The notes under the pieces: model-generated
The model's database searches: none
What the model was told of the DNA's origin: nothing
Seen by the model: the letters and a program-made list of their open reading frames with translations, nothing else
Assembly: GCA_005240015.1 (NCBI GenBank)
Contig: SBBV01000071.1
Span: 1-5,475, forward strand
Length of the DNA stretch: 5,475 nucleotides
Direction: 5' to 3'
From: Candidatus Odyssella thessalonicensis
Lineage (GTDB): Bacteria > Pseudomonadota > Alphaproteobacteria > Bin65
Shown: in pieces, positions 1 to 5,263 of the stretch
How the letters are laid out: each line of letters opens with the position of its first letter
Position numbering within the stretch: the stretch's first letter is position 1
Translations under genes and position numbers: made by a program

Positions 1-25
1 CGCCAAAGCGGAGGAGCCTGCGTGA
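1..25 (+). CDS. possible C-terminal end of an upstream gene (partial)
   Basis: Reading from base 2 gives seven codons (AKAEEPA) and then a TGA at 23-25. An alanine/glutamate-rich tail of this kind is common at protein C-termini in GC-rich alphaproteobacteria, and the repeat element starts about 30 nt later, as expected just beyond a gene end. Too little is visible to name a product. In related genomes a UDP-2,3-diacylglucosamine hydrolase gene often precedes a GT4 glycosyltransferase, but nothing here proves that. The stretch could equally be non-coding. Confidence 0.25.
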
Positions 26-57
26 GCGGAAGCAATGAGTTGCGGCACCCATTGTTT

Positions 58-235
58 CCTCCCCCGCGAATAGCGGGGGAGGTGGACCGCGCGCTCTTCG
101 CGCGCGGGCCGGAGGGGGTGCGGAAAGCGCGCCGCGTTGGCCGGGCGCGCGCGGGGCGCCGAGGCTGTCCTCGGTCGTGGCGCGGACTCGTCCTCCCCCC
201 CACCCCGGCCCTCCCCCGCTATTCGCGGGGGAGGG
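58..235. repeat. intergenic inverted-repeat element with hairpin ends
   Basis: The 25 nt at 58-82 and at 210-234 are exact reverse complements of each other. Each is also a perfect hairpin: a 10-bp stem CCTCCCCCGC/GCGGGGGAGG with a 5-nt loop, extended to 11 bp in the right copy (209-235). Two more hairpins lie between them: an 8-bp stem at 87-94/100-107 and a 6-bp stem at 159-164/169-174. Hairpin ends in inverted orientation around a short non-coding core are typical of dispersed MITE-like or REP-like intergenic repeats of alphaproteobacteria. No transposase is encoded. Reading frames crossing it give only proline/arginine-rich low-complexity peptides, so I treat it as non-coding. Confidence 0.8.
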
Positions 236-242
236 AGTCGTA
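209..242 (+). promoter_or_regulatory. Shine-Dalgarno embedded in a repeat hairpin
   Basis: The GGAGG at 230-234, ending 8 nt before the ATG at 243, is the obvious ribosome binding site of the glycosyltransferase gene. It is also the 3' arm of the 11-bp GC-rich stem 209-219/225-235. If the stem forms in the mRNA, the site would be paired and initiation reduced. The overlap is seen directly; any regulatory effect is inference. Confidence 0.55.
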
Positions 243-1286
243 ATGCGCATCCTCATCGTCACCGACGCGTGGTTCCCGCAGATCAACGGCGTCGTGCGGA
301 CGCTCGATACGGTCAGGAGCGAGCTCACGGCGCAGGGCCACGTCATCGAGGTGATCGCCCCCGATCGCTTCCGCACCATCCCGACGCCGACCTATCCCGA
401 GATTCCGCTCGCGCTTTTGCCCGCGCGCAAGATGCGGCGGCTCATCGACGCCTTCGCGCCCGAGGCGATCCACATCGCGACCGAAGGCCCGCTCGGCTGG
501 GCGGCGCGGCGCTATTGCCGCAAGCGCCGCCTGCCGTTCACGACGAGCTTCCACACGAAGTTCCCCGAATACATCCACGCGCGCTGGCGCATCCCGATCC
601 GCTGGGGCTACGCGCTGATGCGGCGGTTCCACGTGCCGTCCAAGGGCGTCATGGTCGCGACGCCATCACTCGCGGCAACGCTTCGGCAATACAAATTCAG
701 GAACTTGAAACGATGGACGCGCGGCGTCGACACCGCGTTGTTCCGCCCGCGCCCGAAGCTGCATCTCAATGGCAAGCGGCCCGTGTTCCTGTTCACCGGC
801 CGCGTCGCGGTCGAGAAGAACATCGAAGCGTTCTTGAAGCTCGACTTGCCGGGGCAGAAGGTCGTGATCGGCGACGGCCCGCTGCTGGCCGAGCTGAAAT
901 CCCGTTATCCCGACGCGATCTACACCGGCTACAAGCGCGGCGAGGACCTGGCCGCGCACATGGCCTCGGCCGACGTGTTCGTCTTTCCCAGTCTCACGGA
1001 CACATTCGGCCTCGTGCTGCTGGAAGCGCTGGCCTCGGGCGTGCCGGTCGCCGCCTTTCCCGTCACTGGCCCCATCGACGTCGCCGCCGACCCCAGGCTC
1101 GGCTGCCTCGATTGGGATCTGGCCAAAGCCGCGCGCGCCGCTCTCGAGAAGCGTCCGGAGGACTGCCGCGCCTATGCCGAAAGCTATTCCTGGCGCGCCT
1201 GCGCGGAGATATTTCTAAGCAATCTTTACCCCTTCGCGGCCGCAAAATCTGCGGGCGCGTTCGCCCCGGCTTTAATGCCGGAGTAA
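243..1286 (+). CDS. GT4-type glycosyltransferase (mannosyltransferase-like)
   Basis: This 347-residue protein has the two-domain GT-B layout of retaining glycosyltransferases that transfer a sugar from a nucleotide donor to a lipid or glycan acceptor, probably at the inner face of the cytoplasmic membrane. The N-terminal acceptor domain opens with MRILIVTDAWFPQINGVVRT, a hallmark of the MgtA/PimB/SqdX-like group, and has FHTKFPEY near 103-110. The C-terminal donor domain has RGVD at 160-163, GRVAVEKN at 186-193, and the TDTFGLVLLEALASGVPV block, where D253 and E261 take the place of the usual EX7E pair. Acidic D in the first position is tolerated in this subgroup. ATG 243 is chosen over an in-frame upstream ATG at 177 because residues from 177 to 242 are only repeat-derived proline-rich sequence and 243 has a GGAGG at good spacing. 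There is no signal peptide or membrane helix. The sugar and acceptor cannot be told from sequence; a glycolipid or LPS core role is a guess. Confidence 0.9.
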   Translation: MRILIVTDAWFPQINGVVRTLDTVRSELTAQGHVIEVIAPDRFRTIPTPTYPEIPLALLPARKMRRLIDAFAPEAIHIATEGPLGWAARRYCRKRRLPFTTSFHTKFPEYIHARWRIPIRWGYALMRRFHVPSKGVMVATPSLAATLRQYKFRNLKRWTRGVDTALFRPRPKLHLNGKRPVFLFTGRVAVEKNIEAFLKLDLPGQKVVIGDGPLLAELKSRYPDAIYTGYKRGEDLAAHMASADVFVFPSLTDTFGLVLLEALASGVPVAAFPVTGPIDVAADPRLGCLDWDLAKAARAALEKRPEDCRAYAESYSWRACAEIFLSNLYPFAAAKSAGAFAPALMPE

Positions 1287-1360
1287 GCAGCGCGGGACTA
1301 GGCTTGCCCCCGAGGCGCCCGACCGGGGACATGCGAAAGAGGCGCCACGGGGACTCGGCG

Positions 1361-1735
1361 ATGGCAGTGCGACCGCACGACTTCGATCGGCTCAGCGCCT
1401 GGGCGGCGCTGCCCGACGATCAGCTCGAGAAACTCATCGACGCCGACAGCATCGCGGTGATGCAGCGCGTGATGGTGCTGCTCGGCGCCGACAAGCGCGG
1501 CCTCCCCGTCGACCGCGCCGATTTCGTCTCGACCGTGCGCGAGATGGACCGGCTCTATCGCGAGGGCGCGCGCTCGCTCGGCGAGGCCATCATCGAAGCG
1601 GCCGAATGGGGAGACAAGCACGACGCCGCGCGCGCGCGCGCCGTCTACGAGCGCTTCCTCGCCGGCTGCCGCTCCAAGTTCCACTGCGAGGTGGCACGCT
1701 ATCAGCTGAAGAAGCTCAGCGCCGCAGGAGGCTGA
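1361..1735 (+). CDS. conserved-looking small protein of unknown function
   Basis: I do not recognise a family. The 124-residue product starts MAVRPHDFDRL and appears soluble and mostly helical. It has strings of charged amphipathic segments (for example 18-42, 52-82 and 87-120), no signal peptide, no hydrophobic span, and two cysteines at 103 and 109 in GCRSKFHCE. It is believed real because codon third positions are strongly G/C, the peptide has balanced composition unlike the arginine-rich shadow frames, and its stop lies 4 nt before a gene with a strong ribosome binding site inside its last codons. ATG 1361 is preferred, with a weak GGGGA about 9 nt upstream; an in-frame ATG at 1331 would add ten mainly basic residues (MRKRRHGDSA). 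The tight spacing to the RraB-like gene suggests co-transcription and perhaps a shared role, which remains unproven. Confidence 0.75.
   Translation: MAVRPHDFDRLSAWAALPDDQLEKLIDADSIAVMQRVMVLLGADKRGLPVDRADFVSTVREMDRLYREGARSLGEAIIEAAEWGDKHDAARARAVYERFLAGCRSKFHCEVARYQLKKLSAAGG
1726..1731 (+). promoter_or_regulatory. ribosome binding site AGGAGG
   Basis: A full-consensus AGGAGG lies 8 nt before ATG 1740 and inside the last codons of the preceding gene. It fixes the start of the RraB-like gene and suggests that the two genes are read from one transcript, with ribosomes finishing the first near the start of the second. Confidence 0.8.
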
Positions 1736-1739
1736 CGCC

Positions 1740-2057
1740 ATGGCCTCCTCCGCGGCGAGCCACGTCATCGAAATGCTGGCCCAGGTCGGCGCCGACGCGC
1801 GCGTGCGCCGGCCGTTCGACTTCTATCTCTACTTCCCGAGCGAGCGCGCCGCCGCCGCGGCCGGCCGCGAGCTCGCCGATTCCGGCTTCCGGTGCCGGAT
1901 CTGCCCAGGCGCCAGCGGCGAGTGGCTGTGCCTTGCCGCCGCCCGCCTCGTCCCCGACGACGCCGCGCTCGAGACCGTGTTCCATCTGATGGAAACCATG
2001 GCCGAGGATTTCGGCGGCGCCTTCGACGGCTGGGACACGCCGGTGATCGTGCACTAA
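1740..2057 (+). CDS. RraB-like protein (ribonuclease E regulator family)
   Basis: The 105-residue product matches the small alpha/beta RraB fold. A beta-strand FDFYLYFPSE near 26-35 is followed by a helix that includes the AAAAAGRELADSGF segment (37-50). Then come the strands RCRI and EWLCLAAARLVPDD near 51-73, and the end carries the most telling block, GGAFDGWDTPV at 92-102, close to the G-G-x-(Y/F)-D-G-W-E-T family signature. In Escherichia coli RraB binds RNase E and alters which RNAs it cuts. Many alphaproteobacterial proteins with this domain lack the long acidic C-terminal tail, and this one ends right after the domain, so regulation of RNase E is family knowledge and not shown here. 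It is cytoplasmic, without a signal peptide. The start is supported by AGGAGG at 1726-1731. It follows the unknown 124-residue gene at a 4-nt gap, and a repeat element begins about 30 nt after its stop. Confidence 0.8.
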   Translation: MASSAASHVIEMLAQVGADARVRRPFDFYLYFPSERAAAAAGRELADSGFRCRICPGASGEWLCLAAARLVPDDAALETVFHLMETMAEDFGGAFDGWDTPVIVH

Positions 2058-2087
2058 ACGCGGCGCCGCGGCGCGAACCACTCATTT

Positions 2088-2194
2088 TGTCGTCCCTGCG
2101 AAAGCGCGGACCCATGCCTCCGCCGACGTGCGCGCCTCGAGAACGCACGTCCTGCGGCACCGCTGCTTGGGTCCCCGCTTTCGCGGGGACGACA
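2088..2194. repeat. dispersed palindromic intergenic repeat, copy 1
   Basis: The 26-nt ends (2088-2113 and 2169-2194) are inverted repeats with 24 matching positions. The right end is itself a perfect hairpin, an 8-bp stem GTCCCCGC/GCGGGGAC with loop TTTC at 2171-2190. The left end is the same hairpin weakened by a mismatch and a wobble pair. The core holds a perfect 8-bp inverted repeat, GACGTGCG at 2125-2132 with CGCACGTC at 2144-2151. This GTCGTCCCCGCGAAAGCGGGGAC type of element is scattered through many alphaproteobacterial genomes. It encodes nothing, and its spread is presumed to depend on factors elsewhere. Confidence 0.85.
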
Positions 2195-2267
2195 GGGTTG
2201 GTTCGGTTTTCCTCGATTCTCCTCGGCGCTTTCGCGTGCGACCCGTTAACATCTGAAGCCTCGGCGG

Positions 2268-2296
2268 CTTGCGCCAGCGGCGAGGCACCCCTATTG
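2268..2296 (+). promoter_or_regulatory. candidate housekeeping promoter for the phosphatase gene
   Basis: CTTGCG at 2268-2273 and CTATTG at 2291-2296 are separated by exactly 17 nt. Each matches four of six positions of the alphaproteobacterial CTTGAC-N17-CTATAT pattern. It would give a leader of about 70-75 nt before ATG 2377. Matches of this quality arise by chance, so this is a candidate only. Confidence 0.3.
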
Positions 2297-2304
2297 TCCG
2301 CCCC

Positions 2305-2329
2305 AATTCCACGAAATTCCGAGCATAAT
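2305..2329 (+). promoter_or_regulatory. AATTCC direct repeat with nearby CATAAT box
   Basis: AATTCC occurs at 2305-2310 and again at 2315-2320, a period of 10 nt or about one helical turn, followed by CATAAT at 2324-2329 (five of six to TATAAT). In DNA this GC-rich such an A/T-containing cluster stands out and could be an operator or an alternative promoter. No regulator is identifiable, and no good -35 sits 16-18 nt upstream of the CATAAT. Confidence 0.25.
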
Positions 2330-2376
2330 CAGAGCGTAGGCACCTTGATGTGGCGCCGCCCGGTGATTCGTTGCGC

Positions 2377-3045
2377 ATGAGCCAGCCCAAATACGATCTC
2401 GCCGTCCGCGGCGGGCGGCTGCGCGCGTTCTGGGACTTGGTCGCGGTCGACCACGGCTTCACGCGCCTCTTCTATCCCAACAAGGCGCGCGTCTCGGAGA
2501 AGCTCTACCGCTCGGCCCAGCCGCTGCCGCTGCACTTCCCCGGCATCGCGCGGCGCGGCATCAAGACCGTCGTCAATCTGCGCGGACGCAACGATTCGGG
2601 CTGGTACGTGCTCGAGCAGGAATGCTGCGCGCGCCACGGCATCACGCTGATCGACTTCCCGACCAAGTCGCGCGACACGCCCACCAAGGAATTGATCCAC
2701 GCGGCGAAGCGCCTGTTCGAGACGATCCGCTACCCGGCGCTCATGCACTGCAAGTCGGGCGCCGACCGCGCCGGCCTGATGGGGGCGCTCTACCGGCTGC
2801 TGCACGAAGGCCGGCCGATCGAGGACGCGGTCGAGCAGCTGTCGTGGCGATACGGCCACATCCGCCAGGCCAAGGTCGGCATGATCGACTACTTCTTCGA
2901 GCAGTACCGCCGCTACAACCAGGAGACGCCGACGCCGTTCCTCGACTGGGTCGACCGCGTCTACGACCCCGCCGCGGTCAAGGCCTCGTTCATGTCGCAA
3001 TGGTGGGCCAACCTCGTTGTCGATAGGATATTGGGGCGAGAGTGA
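2377..3045 (+). CDS. dual-specificity/tyrosine phosphatase-like protein
   Basis: The 222-residue product is a cysteine-dependent phosphatase of the DSP/tyrosine phosphatase superfamily. Its P-loop is HCKSGADRAG at 124-133, giving the HCX5R motif with nucleophile C125 and phosphate-binding R131. Upstream are KLYRSAQPLP near 46-55, VVNLRGRNDSGW at about 67-78 and LIDFPTKSRDTP at 91-102, where D93 or D100 is the likely general acid. A helical C-terminal part follows (RYGHIRQAKVGMIDYFFEQYRR and FLDWVDRVYDP). No signal peptide is seen, so it is probably cytoplasmic. The substrate could be a protein tyrosine, an inositol-like or lipid phosphate, or a sugar phosphate; its place directly before an MsbA-type transporter makes an envelope role possible but unproven. 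ATG 2377 is used, although it lacks a clear Shine-Dalgarno. GTG 2350 in the same frame would add nine residues and has AGG 9 nt upstream. Related repeat elements lie on both sides of the gene. Confidence 0.88.
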   Translation: MSQPKYDLAVRGGRLRAFWDLVAVDHGFTRLFYPNKARVSEKLYRSAQPLPLHFPGIARRGIKTVVNLRGRNDSGWYVLEQECCARHGITLIDFPTKSRDTPTKELIHAAKRLFETIRYPALMHCKSGADRAGLMGALYRLLHEGRPIEDAVEQLSWRYGHIRQAKVGMIDYFFEQYRRYNQETPTPFLDWVDRVYDPAAVKASFMSQWWANLVVDRILGRE

Positions 3046-3073
3046 TTCTTCCTCTGGGACGGCACTCTCCCAG

Positions 3074-3180
3074 CTTGTCGCCCCCGCGAAAGCGGGGGCC
3101 CGTGTGGCCGCCGGTACCATGCTGAGCCAGATGCGCTGTCTGTCGCGAGCGTGGGTCCCCGCTTTCGCGGGGACGACAAG
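3074..3180. repeat. dispersed palindromic intergenic repeat, copy 2
   Basis: The 28-nt ends at 3074-3101 and 3153-3180 are inverted repeats with 26 matches. Both ends are perfect 8-bp hairpins: GCCCCCGC/GCGGGGGC with a GAAA loop (3080-3099) and GTCCCCGC/GCGGGGAC with a TTTC loop (3155-3174). The two differences between the ends form one swapped base pair, so pairing is kept within each arm. The right arm is the same as that of the copy at 2088-2194, while the core is different. Translation of the right end gives MGPRFRGDDK, the familiar false peptide of these repeats, so reading frames through it should not be called protein. Confidence 0.87.
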
Positions 3181-3213
3181 GTCGTTTGCCGCTCATCTCC
3201 GAGCGAGGCAGGC

Positions 3214-5058
3214 GTGACCGCGCCCGTACCTACCTCAGCGGCGCCCGCGACGCCCAAGCGCAAGGGGTTCGCGCTCTATCGCGCGACCTGGCCGCTCGTG
3301 CGGCGGCTGCTGCGCGACTACATGAAGAAGCACACGCTCCGCATCGCGGTGGCGTTCCTGTTCATGGGACTTGCCGCCGGCGCGATGGTGGTGATGGCGA
3401 ACTTCCTTCAGCCCATCATCGACGGCGCCATGCGCGGCGGCAGCATGAACGAGCTCTACTGGCTCGGCGCCTCGATCATCGCCGTGTTCGCGATCAAGGC
3501 CGTCGCCTCCTACACCGGCGACATGATGATGCAGTACATCGGGCATCGCACGGTCGCCGACATCCAGAGCGGCATGTATGCGCGCCTGATGCGCGCCGAC
3601 CTCGATCACTTCCACAACACCGCGGCGGGCCAGCTGATCGCGAACTTCCTCTCCGACGCGACCAAGCTGCGCACGGTCTTCTCCGATACCTTCACCGGCA
3701 TCGGGCGCGATTCGCTCGCGGTGATCGGCCTCGTCGCCTACATGTTCTACACCGATTGGCTGCTCGCCTGCGTCGGCTTCTTCATCTTCCCGCTCGCGGT
3801 GTGGCCGGTGGCGAAGCTCGGGCGCAAGATGCGGAAAGTCTCGGCCAATACGCAGGCCGAGATGGCGCAATTCACGACCCTCCTCGACGAGGGCTTCACC
3901 GGCATCCGCCACGTGAAGGCCTACGGCATGGAGCGGTACGAGAGCGGGCGCGCCGACACGGTCGTGAACCGGCTGTTCAAGCTCAACTTCCGCGCCGCGC
4001 GCGTGCGCACGGCCTCCGAGCCGATCCTGGAGTTCCTGGCCGGCCTCGCGATCGTGTCGGTGCTGCTCTATGGCGGCTGGCAGGTGATCCACGGCGGGCG
4101 CACGCCGGGCACGTTCTTCGCGTTCATCGGCGCGCTCTTGCTCGCCTACGAGCCGGTGAGGAAGCTCGCCAAGCTCAACGCCAATCTTCAGGATGCGCTG
4201 CCGGCGGCCGAGCGCGTGTTCGCCGTGCTCGATCTCGAGGCGAAGATCAAGGACAAGCCCGGCGCGGTTCCGCTCGTGGTGAAGAGCGGCGCCGTGCGCC
4301 TCGAGGCGGTGACGTTCGCCTATCACCGTGGCACCAAGACGCTGAGCGACATCACGATCGACGTGCCCGCCGGCAAGACCGTGGCGCTGGTTGGCGCCTC
4401 GGGCGCGGGCAAATCCACCGTGCTGAACCTCATTCCGCGCTTCTACGACGTCGATGCGGGGCGCGTGCTCGTCGACGGCCAGGATGTGCGCGAGGTGACG
4501 CTCGCCTCGCTGCGCGGCGCCATCGGCCTCGTGAGCCAGGAGACGACGCTCTTCGACGACACGATCCGCGCCAACATCGCCTATGGCCGGCCCGGCGCCT
4601 CCGAAGCCGAGATCGTCGCCGCCGCCCGCTCCGCCGCCGCGCACGATTTCATCGTCGCGTTGCCCGACGGCTACGAGACGCGCGTGGGGGGCCTCGGCGC
4701 CAAGCTTTCGGGCGGCCAGCGCCAGCGCGTCGCGATCGCGCGCGCTATCTTGAAGAACGCGCCGATCCTGCTGCTCGACGAGGCGACCTCGGCGCTCGAC
4801 ACCGAATCCGAGCGCCAGGTGCAGACCGCGCTTCGGGCGCTGATGCAGGGCCGCACTACGCTCGTGATCGCGCACCGGCTTTCCACCGTCATCGACGCCG
4901 ACCTCATCTACGTGCTCGAAGCGGGGCAGGTGAAGGAGCGCGGCACGCATCGCGAGCTTTTGGCGCTGCGCGGCCTCTACGCCTCGCTTTACGCCCAGCA
5001 GGGCGGCGAAGCGGCCGAGCCCGCGCCGGCGTCCGTGGTGCGGCAGCTCCGCGCGTGA
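3214..5058 (+). CDS. msbA: MsbA-type ABC transporter, fused membrane and ATPase domains
   Basis: The 614-residue product is a complete type IV ABC exporter half-transporter that works as a homodimer in the inner membrane. In the MsbA family it flips lipid A-core from the inner to the outer leaflet using ATP. About six membrane spans lie near 43-65, 81-105, 161-180, 182-204, 270-290 and 298-315. The nucleotide-binding domain has A-loop Y370, Walker A GASGAGKST at 394-402 (K400), Q-loop Q442, signature LSGGQ at 498-502, Walker B ILLLDE at 518-523 with catalytic E523, D-loop SALD at 526-529 and switch H554, all intact. GTG 3214 (VTAPVPTSAAP) is chosen, with GAGG 5 nt upstream. An in-frame ATG at 3151 would only add MGPRFRGDDK and other repeat-derived residues. 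The waaA gene follows, which supports a lipopolysaccharide role, but related exporters of other lipids or peptides look alike, so the symbol is by family and context. Confidence 0.9.
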   Translation: MTAPVPTSAAPATPKRKGFALYRATWPLVRRLLRDYMKKHTLRIAVAFLFMGLAAGAMVVMANFLQPIIDGAMRGGSMNELYWLGASIIAVFAIKAVASYTGDMMMQYIGHRTVADIQSGMYARLMRADLDHFHNTAAGQLIANFLSDATKLRTVFSDTFTGIGRDSLAVIGLVAYMFYTDWLLACVGFFIFPLAVWPVAKLGRKMRKVSANTQAEMAQFTTLLDEGFTGIRHVKAYGMERYESGRADTVVNRLFKLNFRAARVRTASEPILEFLAGLAIVSVLLYGGWQVIHGGRTPGTFFAFIGALLLAYEPVRKLAKLNANLQDALPAAERVFAVLDLEAKIKDKPGAVPLVVKSGAVRLEAVTFAYHRGTKTLSDITIDVPAGKTVALVGASGAGKSTVLNLIPRFYDVDAGRVLVDGQDVREVTLASLRGAIGLVSQETTLFDDTIRANIAYGRPGASEAEIVAAARSAAAHDFIVALPDGYETRVGGLGAKLSGGQRQRVAIARAILKNAPILLLDEATSALDTESERQVQTALRALMQGRTTLVIAHRLSTVIDADLIYVLEAGQVKERGTHRELLALRGLYASLYAQQGGEAAEPAPASVVRQLRA

Positions 5059-5087
5059 GCGGGGGCGGGGCCGGTCCTCACTTCCCG

Positions 5088-5217
5088 GGCAATGCCTTCG
5101 GCATTGCCTGGACCCCTTCTCTCCCGCTGCGCGGGAGAGAGAAGAAAGGGCCGCGCGCAGATCCTTCCCTCTCCCCCCGGGAGAGGAGGGGCCCATTCGC
5201 GCGAAAGCGCGAATGGG
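5088..5217. repeat. array of four hairpins between msbA-like gene and waaA
   Basis: Four consecutive perfect or near-perfect hairpins fill this gap. They are a 9-bp stem GGCAATGCC/GGCATTGCC with a 3-nt loop (5088-5108), a 10-bp stem around CTCTCCCGC/GCGGGAGAG (5118-5140), an 8-bp stem CCTCTCCC/GGGAGAGG (5168-5186) and an 11-bp stem CCCATTCGCGC/GCGCGAATGGG with a GAAA tetraloop (5192-5217). Such runs are typical of degenerate dispersed repeats in alphaproteobacterial spacers. None is followed by a T-tract, so they are poor intrinsic terminators, although they could attenuate or stabilise the transcript between the two genes. Confidence 0.75.
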
Positions 5218-5263
5218 AGGTGAGGGCACCCCGCCTCACGCTTGGAAAGATCGTGGCGTCCGC

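Larger units (their letters stand above)
2058..2376. other. 319-nt intergenic region between rraB-like and phosphatase genes
   Basis: This stretch has no convincing gene. It opens with GC-only self-palindromes at 2059-2074, then the dispersed repeat at 2088-2194. After that comes a less GC-rich stretch (2195-2376) holding a possible promoter, a direct repeat of AATTCC and a CATAAT box. No T-tract follows any hairpin, so a classical intrinsic terminator for the upstream pair is not visible. Confidence 0.7.

Noticed and set aside
58..234. Inverted hairpins as a CRISPR array or attachment sites
   Set aside because: There are only two copies, in opposite orientation, with no regular spacers and no integrase or Cas gene in the window.
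22..243. A 73-codon frame from GTG 22 covering the upstream spacer
   Set aside because: It consists almost wholly of the inverted-repeat element, with proline/arginine/glycine low complexity and no ribosome binding evidence.
137..1360. Long + strand frame through the glycosyltransferase, in frame with the 124-residue gene
   Set aside because: The first 400 codons are the arginine/proline-rich shadow of the glycosyltransferase. Only the part from about 1361 looks like protein, so a fusion is not supported.
2171..2210. Hairpin of the repeat followed by GGTTTTCC as a possible intrinsic terminator
   Set aside because: The short T-run begins about 16 nt after the stem and is interrupted. It does not form the stem plus immediate T-tract needed.
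2246..2260. TTAA as a possible CtrA binding site
   Set aside because: The second TTAA half at 7-nt spacing is absent (AGCC is found there).
3235..5229. A 664-codon open frame on the minus strand opposite the ABC transporter
   Set aside because: It is rich in H, R, A and G with no recognisable motif. The opposite strand carries an intact ABC exporter. Long antisense frames are expected in GC-rich coding DNA.
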